NCBI RefSeq assembly: GCF_000331535.1
Contig: NZ_AMZN01000040.1
Coordinates: 1-64,000, forward strand
Reading direction: 5' to 3'
From: Fulvivirga imtechensis AK7
Lineage (GTDB): Bacteria; Bacteroidota; Bacteroidia; Cytophagales; Cyclobacteriaceae
Length of the DNA: 64,000 nt
Position 1 is the first letter of the stretch, and every line of letters begins with the position of its first letter. The notes beneath the pieces were generated by a model that worked only from the letters and a program-made list of their open reading frames with translations, ran no database searches and was not told the DNA's origin. This document shows positions 35,488 through 43,555 of this stretch, in pieces. A program made the translations under genes and the position numbers.

Positions 35488-36777
35488 ATGAATATACTAA
35501 TACTGGGAAGCGGGGGAAGGGAGCATATGCTGGCTATGAAAATAGCGGAAAGCGAGAAATGCAGCCGCCTCTTTGTCGCACCCGGCAATGCAGGCACTGA
35601 TCAGGTTGCTGAAAATGTGCCTCTCAAGGTAGATGATTTCCCTGCTATCGGAAACTTCGTTATAGAAAATAATATAGGACTTGTTGTAGTAGGCCCTGAA
35701 GATCCTTTGGTAAAAGGGATCAGGGACTACTTTCATACCGATTCAGCGCTTAGAAAAATAGCACTGATAGGTCCCGGAAAAGCCGGAGCGAGGCTTGAGG
35801 GGAGTAAAGACTTCTCGAAAGCCTTTATGGAAAAGTATGGCATACCCACGGCAAAATCCAAAACTTTCACCGCGGCCACCATCGATGAAGGGCTTATCTA
35901 CCTCGAAACATGTGCCATGCCCATCGTACTCAAAGCAGACGGTCTGGCGGCAGGCAAAGGGGTTATCATAGCTCAAAATATTGCCGAGGCACAGGAAACA
36001 TTAAAAAGCATGTTGCTTGAGAAACAATTCGGACAGGCCAGTGAGAAGGTGCTGATCGAAGAGTTTATGGATGGCATTGAGCTTTCTGTATTCGTATTAA
36101 CAGACGGGAAGGATTACGTACTATTGCCTGAAGCCAAAGACTACAAGCGCATTGGTGAAGGTGATACAGGCCTCAATACCGGTGGCATGGGTGCGGTGTC
36201 TCCAGTGAGTTTCGCCAACAGCACGTTTATCAATAAGGTAAAAGAGAAGATAATAGTACCCACTATCGAAGGATTGAGAGAGGAAGGGATTGATTACAAA
36301 GGCTTTATCTTCATTGGGCTGATGAACGTAGCTGGTGAACCCAAAGTAATAGAATATAATGTGCGAATGGGCGACCCCGAAACACAGGCTGTTTTCCCCA
36401 GAATACAAAGTGATGTTGTGGAACTGCTGTATGCTGCTGCCCAGGGTCGCCTGAGTGAAATCCAACTGGAAACAGACGATTTGACGGCTGTTACCGTGGT
36501 GCTTGTTGCGGGAGGCTATCCGGGCAGCTATGAAAAGGGAGATACTATAAAAGGTCTGCCTGACGTTACTGAGGCTTTAGTGGTACATGCCGGAACAAAA
36601 CATGAGGGTTATGAGTTGTTAACCAATGGCGGCCGGGTGTTGGCAATAACAGGGCAGGGAGATACCCTCGAAGAGGCTTTGGAAAAAGCCTATGATGCCG
36701 TTAACAGGATATCCTGGAAGGGTATGTATTTCAGAAAAGACATTGGCAAAGATATTTTGGCTCTGCAAATAGATTAA
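35488..36777 (+). CDS. purD: Phosphoribosylamine-glycine ligase
   Basis: A 429-residue ATP-grasp enzyme catalysing the second step of purine synthesis. Motifs: LILGSGGREHMLAMKIAES at the N-terminus, VVVGPEDPLVKGI, the ATP-grasp segment PIVLKADGLAAGKGVIIA, and NTGGMGAVSPV, VIEYNVRMGDPETQ towards the middle. The length is normal. It is a single gene with its own -7 box, not linked to other pur genes. Confidence 0.96.
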   Translation: MNILILGSGGREHMLAMKIAESEKCSRLFVAPGNAGTDQVAENVPLKVDDFPAIGNFVIENNIGLVVVGPEDPLVKGIRDYFHTDSALRKIALIGPGKAGARLEGSKDFSKAFMEKYGIPTAKSKTFTAATIDEGLIYLETCAMPIVLKADGLAAGKGVIIAQNIAEAQETLKSMLLEKQFGQASEKVLIEEFMDGIELSVFVLTDGKDYVLLPEAKDYKRIGEGDTGLNTGGMGAVSPVSFANSTFINKVKEKIIVPTIEGLREEGIDYKGFIFIGLMNVAGEPKVIEYNVRMGDPETQAVFPRIQSDVVELLYAAAQGRLSEIQLETDDLTAVTVVLVAGGYPGSYEKGDTIKGLPDVTEALVVHAGTKHEGYELLTNGGRVLAITGQGDTLEEALEKAYDAVNRISWKGMYFRKDIGKDILALQID

Positions 36778-36956
36778 TTTCTGAGATGGCTCGTTGTATA
36801 TAATGTGCAATAATGATGTTATAACAGCATTCATTTGAACCACAAAAGTGTCAGCTTAATGAGTCGCTTGAAATATCCTTGACTATTTGCCTCTAAATGA
36901 TGTAATTGGGTGTCGGATATTTCATATCTTTAGTGTAGATGAAATGAAATCAACTT

Positions 36957-38102
36957 ATGGCGGGATGCAGTGCGTGCAGCTCTGGTGATGGCAAAGTAGC
37001 GGGATGTAAAAATAACGGGGGATGCCTGACTGGGGGATGCAATAAAATGAATGTTTTTGACTGGTTGTCCAATATGGATCTGCCGGTTGTCGATAAATTT
37101 GATGTAGTAGAGGTAAGGTTTAAAGGAGGACGTAAGGAGTTTTTCAGAAACAGTGAAAACCTTCCGCTTACTACCGGAGATGCCGTTGTAGTAGATGTAC
37201 CTAACGGGCATCACATCGGGCATGTGTCTTTGCAGGGAGAACTCGTCAGGCTCCAGATGCAAAAGAAGAAAATCAATGATGATGACGAGGTAAGGAAAAT
37301 CTACAGAATAGCTCACCTGAAAGATCTTGAAAAGCTGGATGAAGTACAAAAAAGGGAAATGCCTACGCTTTATCGTACGCGACAGATCATCAATGACCTG
37401 AAGCTGGAGATGAAACTGTCAGATGTTGAATATCAGGCAGATAACAGCAAGGCAACTTTCTATTATTCGGCAGATGACCGCGTAGATTTCAGAGAGCTGA
37501 TCAAACTGCTGGCCTCTGAGTTTAAGATCAGGGTGGAGATGCGTCAGATCAGCTTGCGGCAGGAAGCGGGACGTCTCGGTGGTATAGGGTCCTGTGGGAG
37601 AGAACTGTGTTGCTCTACCTGGCTTTCCGATTTTAAAAGTGTTTCCACCAGTGCCGCCAGGTATCAAAATCTTTCATTGAACCCCAGCAAGCTTTCAGGA
37701 CAGTGCGGCCGATTAAAGTGCTGCCTCAACTATGAGCTGGAGACGTATATGGAGGCCTTGAAGGATATTCCCGAATTGGAAAAGCCTTTGCTCACTGAGA
37801 AAGGAGTAGCCAAACTCCAAAAAACAGATATTTTCAGAAAGATCATGTGGTTTGGGTATGATGAAGAAAATACCTGGCATGCTATTGATGTGAGGCGCGT
37901 TGCCGAGATCATGAAGCTCAATAGTGAAGGCAAAAAACCGGCCTCGCTGATAGAAGATAATGTGCCGGGTAAAGATGAACATGTAGCCCTGAACAGTGAC
38001 CTGGAAAAAATGGACCGAAAGTATAAGGGCAAATCAGGTGGCAATAAGAGAAAGAAGAGAAAGAAGTTTAAAAACAGAAAGAAAAGCAATCAAAATAAAT
38101 GA
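36957..38102 (+). CDS. PSP1-domain protein, RicT-like
   Basis: A 381-residue protein. Its N-terminus is cysteine-rich (CSACSSGDGKVAGCKNNGG, then GGCNKMNVFDWL), its middle holds the PSP1 domain with GIGSCGRELCCSTWLSDF and CGRLKCCLNYE, and the C-terminus is a Lys/Arg-rich tail. In Firmicutes the RicT protein (YaaT) forms an Fe-S containing complex that affects RNA processing and development. The role in Bacteroidota is unproven. Its TGA overlaps the gldH start as ATGA, a conserved gene pair in gliding Bacteroidota. Confidence 0.88.
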   Translation: MAGCSACSSGDGKVAGCKNNGGCLTGGCNKMNVFDWLSNMDLPVVDKFDVVEVRFKGGRKEFFRNSENLPLTTGDAVVVDVPNGHHIGHVSLQGELVRLQMQKKKINDDDEVRKIYRIAHLKDLEKLDEVQKREMPTLYRTRQIINDLKLEMKLSDVEYQADNSKATFYYSADDRVDFRELIKLLASEFKIRVEMRQISLRQEAGRLGGIGSCGRELCCSTWLSDFKSVSTSAARYQNLSLNPSKLSGQCGRLKCCLNYELETYMEALKDIPELEKPLLTEKGVAKLQKTDIFRKIMWFGYDEENTWHAIDVRRVAEIMKLNSEGKKPASLIEDNVPGKDEHVALNSDLEKMDRKYKGKSGGNKRKKRKKFKNRKKSNQNK

Positions 38103-38593
38103 TAAAGCCAGCGTTTATAATTTTCCTGTCACTTTTACTAGGGCTTTCGGCTTGCGATAATAGTAGGATCTACGAGGAAAATGTAGAAATGAAAAACAAA
38201 ACCTGGGTATCGGACACCACCCTCAATTTTGAATTTCAGATCGATGATCCCGGACAAACTTATAACCTGTACTATAACCTTCGCAATTCAGCATCTTATC
38301 CTTTTCAAAATATATATGTTATTTATACATTGAAAGATACTTTGGGCCATCAGCTTGACTCAATGCTGGTCAACAAAGACCTTTTTCATCCTAAAACGGG
38401 GAAGCCCTATGGAAGTGGCCTGGGTGACATTTTCGATCACAAATTTGAGCTGCTGCAAAACTACCGGTTTGACAAGGCGGGCGCCTACAGGCTAAGGTTA
38501 CAACAATTCATGAGGAGAGATTCTCTCCCTGAAATACTGGCTGTAGGTGTGAGGGTAGAAAAGGCCGATACAGGTACCAACAAAGATGACTAA
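38099..38593 (+). CDS. gldH: Gliding motility lipoprotein GldH
   Basis: A 164-residue lipoprotein with lipobox LGLSAC at Cys19. It has the GldH core FEFQIDDPGQTYNLYYNLRN, IYVIYTLKDTLG, GKPYGSGLGDIFDHKF and YRLRLQQFMRRD. GldH is an accessory of the gliding machinery and T9SS-linked motility in Bacteroidota, which is evidence for the phylum and probably for surface motility. It is translationally coupled to the ricT-like gene. Confidence 0.92.
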   Translation: MIKPAFIIFLSLLLGLSACDNSRIYEENVEMKNKTWVSDTTLNFEFQIDDPGQTYNLYYNLRNSASYPFQNIYVIYTLKDTLGHQLDSMLVNKDLFHPKTGKPYGSGLGDIFDHKFELLQNYRFDKAGAYRLRLQQFMRRDSLPEILAVGVRVEKADTGTNKDD

Positions 38594-38608
38594 CTTTACA
38601 AAGCAGAT

Positions 38609-39952
38609 ATGAGGATCATCATTGCAGGAGCCGGAGATGTAGGTTTCCACCTGGCGAAACTTCTTGCATATGAAAAGCAGGATATTATTCTCATAGACAA
38701 GGATGCAGACACCCTGGCTCAGGCTGGCAGTAGTTTGGACGTAGGGACTATTAAAGGAAGCAGCACTTCCTACAAGGTACTGGAGGAGGCTGATGTTAAA
38801 AATGCAGATCTGCTCATTGCCGTAACATCATCAGAGGAGACCAACCTGACCACGGCTATGATCGGCAAGCATTTGGGTGCAAAAAAAACCATTGCCAGAA
38901 TACAGAACGTAGAGTACCTCCTTGACAAGGAAAAGCTCGACCTGAAGGATCTGGGTATCGATGAGATCATTTCGCCAGAATCGCTGGCAGCTAAAGAGAT
39001 CAAGAGGTTATTAAAAGAGGTAGCAGTAACTGACACCTTTGATTTTGATCAGGGAAAACTATCTCTGATTGGCGTTACTATTGACGAAAACAGCCAACTG
39101 CGTAACAAATCGATGATAGAGGTAGCACACCTCAACCCACATCAGAATTTTGTGACCGTAGCAATCCTCAGGCAGAATAACACCATCATTCCTCATGGTG
39201 AAAACCGGTTTATGGAAGGTGATCATGCCTATTTCATAGCTCAACCAGATGGTGTAGACCGCGTGCTCGAGCTATCGGGTAAGGAGCAAAAGCAGGAGAT
39301 AAAAAATATTATGATCCTGGGTGGTAGCAAGGTAGGCTTCCATGCTGCAAAACGCCTCAGCAGAAAGTATAATGTTAAGCTGATCGAGAGCGATAAAGAC
39401 AAGTGTTTTGAACTGGCGGACGAGCTCAGAAATGTAATGGTCATTTCCGGGGACGGGCGCGATATTGAACTGCTGGAAGAGGAGGGCATTGATGAAATGG
39501 ATGCTTTTATTGCTGTTACCGGCAACTCGGAGACCAATATCATTTCATGCCTTGTGGCTAAAAATCACAACGTTAAGAAGACCATTTCCCTGGTAGAAAA
39601 TATTGATTACATCCACCTGTCGCAAAATATAGGTGTTGATACCATGATCAATAAAAAGCTCATTGCCGCTAATTTTATTTTCAGATATATAAGGAAAGGG
39701 GAAGTAATATCCCTAACCAGTATCCATGGTGTAGATGCAGAGATCCTGGAATTTATTGTAAAAGCAGGATCCAAGATCACTGAAAGAGAGATCAGGGAGC
39801 TGGATTTCCCGAGGGGGGCCATTATAGGCGGTGTAGTGCGCAATGGTGTTGGCTATACTACCATGGGTGATTTTCAATTCAGACCGAAAGACAGGGCAGT
39901 GGTACTTTGCCGGCCTGAGTGTATCCGGGCTGTTGAAAGATTCTTCAAATAA
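38609..39952 (+). CDS. trkA: Trk potassium uptake regulatory protein TrkA
   Basis: A 447-residue cytoplasmic gating subunit with two copies of an RCK_N-RCK_C unit. The NAD-binding motifs are IIIAGAGDVGFHLAKLL at the N-terminus and IMILGGSKVGFHAAKRL near residue 233. It binds NAD(H) or nucleotides and controls the membrane subunit TrkH, which begins 6 bp downstream. The length and two-unit layout are as in enterobacterial TrkA. Confidence 0.95.
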   Translation: MRIIIAGAGDVGFHLAKLLAYEKQDIILIDKDADTLAQAGSSLDVGTIKGSSTSYKVLEEADVKNADLLIAVTSSEETNLTTAMIGKHLGAKKTIARIQNVEYLLDKEKLDLKDLGIDEIISPESLAAKEIKRLLKEVAVTDTFDFDQGKLSLIGVTIDENSQLRNKSMIEVAHLNPHQNFVTVAILRQNNTIIPHGENRFMEGDHAYFIAQPDGVDRVLELSGKEQKQEIKNIMILGGSKVGFHAAKRLSRKYNVKLIESDKDKCFELADELRNVMVISGDGRDIELLEEEGIDEMDAFIAVTGNSETNIISCLVAKNHNVKKTISLVENIDYIHLSQNIGVDTMINKKLIAANFIFRYIRKGEVISLTSIHGVDAEILEFIVKAGSKITEREIRELDFPRGAIIGGVVRNGVGYTTMGDFQFRPKDRAVVLCRPECIRAVERFFK

Positions 39953-39958
39953 CAATAT

Positions 39959-41413
39959 ATGAGGCTCAACATCCGGTTAATTGTCAATATTCTGGGTCTG
40001 CTACTCATGCTCAACGGCACCTCCATGCTGCTGTGTCTCCCATTTTCCATATACTACCGGGAAGAATTATGGCATTTGGCATTATCCGGTGGGATTACTT
40101 TATTCACAGGCCTCCTGATCTGGTTGCTCACCAGAAGGGAGCAGAACAAAGAGCTAAAGAAAAAAGACGGATACCTGATCGTGACTTTAGGTTGGCTCTG
40201 TATGTCAGCATTCGGCACATTGCCTTATATGTTGTCTGACACCATTCCAGGCTTTACCAATGCCTTTTTTGAGACTATTTCCGGCTACACGACAACTGGC
40301 GCGTCCATAATGACAGATATAGAAGCTGCACCAAAAGGAATTCTCTTCTGGAGAAGCCTTACCCAATGGATCGGGGGCATGGGTATTATCGTTTTGGCTG
40401 TCGCCATACTTCCGATATTAGGTATTGGAGGTATGCAGTTATTTGTAGCAGAGGCCCCCGGGATCTCCCCGGACAAGATGAAGCCAAGAATAAAAGAAGT
40501 GGCCAAGCGCCTATGGTTCATATACCTGGGGCTAACATTAGTAGAAACTGTACTGCTGATGTTTGGAGGGATGACATTTTATGACGCCATCAATCACTCC
40601 CTTACCACCATGGCCACAGGAGGATTCTCAACGAAAAACGCCAGTATTGCTTACTATGACTCCGCCTATATCCAATACGTGATCATTATCTTTATGTTTT
40701 TAGCAGGTACTAACTTTACTATTACGTATTTTGGGCTTAAAGGACGATTCCGGAAAGTATGGAAGAATGAGGAGTTCAGAAATTATTTGATCATAGTCGT
40801 GTTGTTGTCTGTAGCTATCTCATTTTTTGTTTTCTCCTCCAAATGGGAGGGTTTTGAAAAGTCATTTCGCGACTCATTATTCCAGGTAATTTCCATCATC
40901 ACTACCACCGGCTTTGTTACTGCCGACTACACCGCCTGGGCTCCTTTTCTTACCATTATATTCTTTCTGCTTTTGTTTATGGGTGGCTCTACTGGCTCTA
41001 CATCCGGGGGCATAAAAGTGGTGAGGCATACGCTTCTTTTCAAAAATAGCTTTTTGGAAATGAAGCGTCAGCTACACCCTTCAGCAGTAATCCCTGTGAG
41101 ACTTAATGGCGCAGCCGTTAGCAGAAACATCACCTATAACGTGCTGGCTTTTGTGATGATCTACCTGCTGGTATATGGTGTCGGAGTATTCCTTTTATCC
41201 TTTACCGGAGTTGAGTTTGATACTGCCCTGGGTGCGGTAGCCACTTCTTTGGGCAATGTAGGACCGGGATTAGGCGAGGTAGGGCCGGTTAACAATTTTT
41301 ATGGTATCTCTCCCTTTGGCAAATGGCTGCTGGCTTTTCTGATGCTACTCGGCAGGCTGGAGTTATTTACCGTGCTCATGCTGTTCAACCGCAATTTTTG
41401 GCAAAAATGGTGA
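39959..41413 (+). CDS. trkH: Trk potassium uptake membrane protein TrkH
   Basis: A 484-residue K+ transporter with about ten membrane segments. The four selectivity-filter regions are recognisable: SGYTTTGASI, LTTMATGGFST, ISIITTTGFVTADY and VATSLGNVGPGLG. Membrane-spanning segments and the QWIGGMGIIVL motif are typical. It is co-transcribed with trkA. The next gene pair, starting at 41615, has a different base composition and no link to K+ transport. Confidence 0.95.
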   Translation: MRLNIRLIVNILGLLLMLNGTSMLLCLPFSIYYREELWHLALSGGITLFTGLLIWLLTRREQNKELKKKDGYLIVTLGWLCMSAFGTLPYMLSDTIPGFTNAFFETISGYTTTGASIMTDIEAAPKGILFWRSLTQWIGGMGIIVLAVAILPILGIGGMQLFVAEAPGISPDKMKPRIKEVAKRLWFIYLGLTLVETVLLMFGGMTFYDAINHSLTTMATGGFSTKNASIAYYDSAYIQYVIIIFMFLAGTNFTITYFGLKGRFRKVWKNEEFRNYLIIVVLLSVAISFFVFSSKWEGFEKSFRDSLFQVISIITTTGFVTADYTAWAPFLTIIFFLLLFMGGSTGSTSGGIKVVRHTLLFKNSFLEMKRQLHPSAVIPVRLNGAAVSRNITYNVLAFVMIYLLVYGVGVFLLSFTGVEFDTALGAVATSLGNVGPGLGEVGPVNNFYGISPFGKWLLAFLMLLGRLELFTVLMLFNRNFWQKW

Positions 41414-41421
41414 GGGTGAAA

Positions 41422-41445
41422 AGTCCGAAGACCGAAGTCGGAAGT
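41422..41445 (+). repeat. Degenerate heptamer tandem repeat, site 3
   Basis: Three 7-bp units, AGTCCGA, AGACCGA and AGTCGGA, followed by AGT, only 8 bp after the trkH stop codon. It marks the left edge of the AT-rich defence-like insertion. Confidence 0.75.
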
Positions 41446-41576
41446 AACGGGTTGATTATTCCTTTGGCGTCAACACCAGTTTGAAGGGATATACCTTCGC
41501 TGTCATCAATCCGCTATGCACCGCTGGGTCGTTTTCAAAAGTCGAGGATTAACTCAACCATTCTTAGCATTTAAAC

Positions 41577-41609
41577 CTTCAATTTTGTAGCTTTACTACA
41601 AAATTGAAG
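41577..41609 (+). promoter_or_regulatory. Perfect hairpin/operator directly upstream of the RloA-like gene
   Basis: CTTCAATTTTGTAG at 41577-41590 and its exact complement CTACAAAATTGAAG at 41596-41609 surround a 5-base loop (CTTTA). It ends 5 bp before the ATG at 41615, so in the transcript it would hide the start region, and in the DNA it would be a symmetrical protein-binding site. Either way it is well placed for control of the operon. Confidence 0.75.
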
Positions 41610-41614
41610 CGTAA

Positions 41615-42880
41615 ATGGTACTAGAGATTCGTTTAAGTAATTTTTTTTCCATTAAAGAGGAGGTTATACTCGATTTAAGAGCTGGCAATATACAGACCAA
41701 AAATGCGAAGGAGTTGCAGTGCAACCTTTTCACCCACAATGATGAAAATATATTGAAAACAGTGGCCATTTATGGAGCAAATGCTTCAGGTAAGAGCAAT
41801 ATCATAAAGGCTATTCGATTTTGTTGTAGAATGATTTTCAATTCGCATACGCACAATGAAAATATTCTATTCAATTTCCAACCATTTAAATTTGACGGAT
41901 ACCAAAATAAGCCAAGTAAATTCTTTATAAGATTTGTCTCGAACGAAACAGAATACGAGTATTCCTACAGTCTAACCCGAACAGAGATTATTACTGAAGA
42001 GCTTTATCATTATCCAAATAACCGTAAGGCAAAAGTCTTCACCCGGGATGAAAGTATTGATGGCAAGAAGAGAAACAAGTATAGCTTTTCAAATGTTATA
42101 AAGCGACCATTTGATGTTGCTGAAAACACCTCGGTGAAAACCTTATTTATTTCGAGAGCGAGCCAAATGGACAGGGGGATTGGAAAGGAACTATTTAATT
42201 ATTTCAACGAGAAGTTTATACTTGGTTACACTGACTACAACAGCCTCTCTCTAGAACATAATTTAATCGCTAATAAAAATTTTTTACTTAAAGCACTACA
42301 AATTGCCGATAGCGATATTGTAGATATTTCATATAGAAAGGAAAAAGTAAAACTCAAATCTTTGAAGTTTATTTTCGGCAGTGAAAGCGACTCTGTAAGT
42401 AACGAAGACACCGAGAATGAAATTTTAAAAATAGAAACTTATCATAAATCAGAACCAAAAGTTGCATTTGATTTTAACACTGAAGAGTCTGATGGCACGA
42501 AAAAACTTTTTATTTGCCTACTCAGCATTTTAGATATTGTTCGAAATAATAAAACATTACTAATTGATGAATTAGAGACTAGTCTTCATTCTAAACTTGT
42601 TGAATTTATTATCAATTTATTTCATGCCAGCGATAGAGCTCAGCTTATTTTCACAACCCATAATACCAATCTTCTTGACATGAAGAAACTGAGAAGAGAT
42701 CAAATCTTTTTCGTAAATAAACAACAAGACGGGGCAAGCGATTTGTATTCACTGTTTGATTATAAAGACTTCCGAGAAAACATGGATGCTGAAAAGGGTT
42801 ACCTCCAAGGCAGGTTCGATGCTATTCCGTTTATTGATGAAACAAAATCTAGTCTAAAGTCAATATTAGATGGCGAGTAG
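41615..42880 (+). CDS. OLD/RloA-type AAA ATPase, defence candidate (AbiL-like)
   Basis: A 421-residue ABC/SMC-like ATPase. Walker A GANASGKSN has Lys60 and Ser61; the signature-like ESDGTKKLF is near 291; Walker B LLIDELETSLH has Asp318-Glu319; the H-switch TTHNTNLLD has His349. This is the AAA_15/AAA_21 pattern of RloA, AbiLi and related phage-exclusion ATPases. The middle (about 120-285) is poorly conserved and may form the sensor or coiled-coil insertion. The stop overlaps the RloB-like gene by 11 bp, so the two are made together. The gene is visibly more AT-rich than trkH and muiA on either side, suggesting transfer. Confidence 0.88.
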   Translation: MVLEIRLSNFFSIKEEVILDLRAGNIQTKNAKELQCNLFTHNDENILKTVAIYGANASGKSNIIKAIRFCCRMIFNSHTHNENILFNFQPFKFDGYQNKPSKFFIRFVSNETEYEYSYSLTRTEIITEELYHYPNNRKAKVFTRDESIDGKKRNKYSFSNVIKRPFDVAENTSVKTLFISRASQMDRGIGKELFNYFNEKFILGYTDYNSLSLEHNLIANKNFLLKALQIADSDIVDISYRKEKVKLKSLKFIFGSESDSVSNEDTENEILKIETYHKSEPKVAFDFNTEESDGTKKLFICLLSILDIVRNNKTLLIDELETSLHSKLVEFIINLFHASDRAQLIFTTHNTNLLDMKKLRRDQIFFVNKQQDGASDLYSLFDYKDFRENMDAEKGYLQGRFDAIPFIDETKSSLKSILDGE

Positions 42881-43430
42881 AAGAAAACCGAGAGGAAAAA
42901 GAATAAATCCAACTTTCTATGTTTTTTGTGAAGGACAAACTGAAGAAGAATATATTAAATTCTTGCGAAGCGTCTACAGAATTCCTATTGAAATTAATTC
43001 CAAGAGAACAGGAAATAATATTTCGCAGCGCTACATAGACAGTTACTTAAAGACCAAAACCCGCCATGCAAAAGATCAGACATTTTTGATGTATGATTTG
43101 GATGTGGATCAAACGCTTGACAAACTAAACAACCTGGATGGGATCCTGCTGGTATCAAACCCATGTATTGAATTGTGGTTTTTGCTGCACCACCAAGATC
43201 AACGTGCAAATATATCAAGTGCAAGCTGTATTAGGACCCTTTGCGACTTATGTCCTGGTTATATAAAAGGTAGATTGTCAGACAATTTAAAGGGCAGGCT
43301 TATTGACGCTGTTGATGAAGCACTCTTGCGGGCAAAAGCATTAAACACATTTGACAACCCTTCAACAACAGTAAGCGAATTTATCGTGGAACTTGAACTC
43401 GTTAGAAGTTCAAAAAAAGAAGGCAACTAG
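42870..43430 (+). CDS. RloB-like Toprim-fold protein, defence candidate (AbiL-like)
   Basis: A 186-residue basic protein that fits the RloB/AbiLii family. The Toprim-like acidic residues are visible: Glu21 in FCEGQTEEEYIKFL and Asp76/Asp78 in FLMYDLDVDQT, followed by the family-specific SNPCIELWFLLHH (Glu101). In OLD-type and PARIS-type systems the Toprim partner is the nuclease-like effector while the ATPase senses infection. By analogy this protein is the toxic effector (inference). The start overlaps the ATPase gene by 11 bp. A short 125-bp spacer with no terminator separates it from the converging muiA-like gene. Confidence 0.87.
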   Translation: MASRRKPRGKRINPTFYVFCEGQTEEEYIKFLRSVYRIPIEINSKRTGNNISQRYIDSYLKTKTRHAKDQTFLMYDLDVDQTLDKLNNLDGILLVSNPCIELWFLLHHQDQRANISSASCIRTLCDLCPGYIKGRLSDNLKGRLIDAVDEALLRAKALNTFDNPSTTVSEFIVELELVRSSKKEGN

Positions 43431-43555
43431 CAATGTAGCAAAATGCCAATTATGTAGTTGCCTAATATGCAATGAAAGATGAAGGTAAGTGGATAAAATT
43501 CAGAACAAGAATATATCTGGTTCAACACATTCCGACCTTGAAACGCCTTTTACAC

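Noticed and set aside
41615-43430. Retron or PARIS system
   Set aside because: No reverse transcriptase or msr/msd-like RNA; the second protein has RloB-type motifs rather than the DUF4435 type of AriB.
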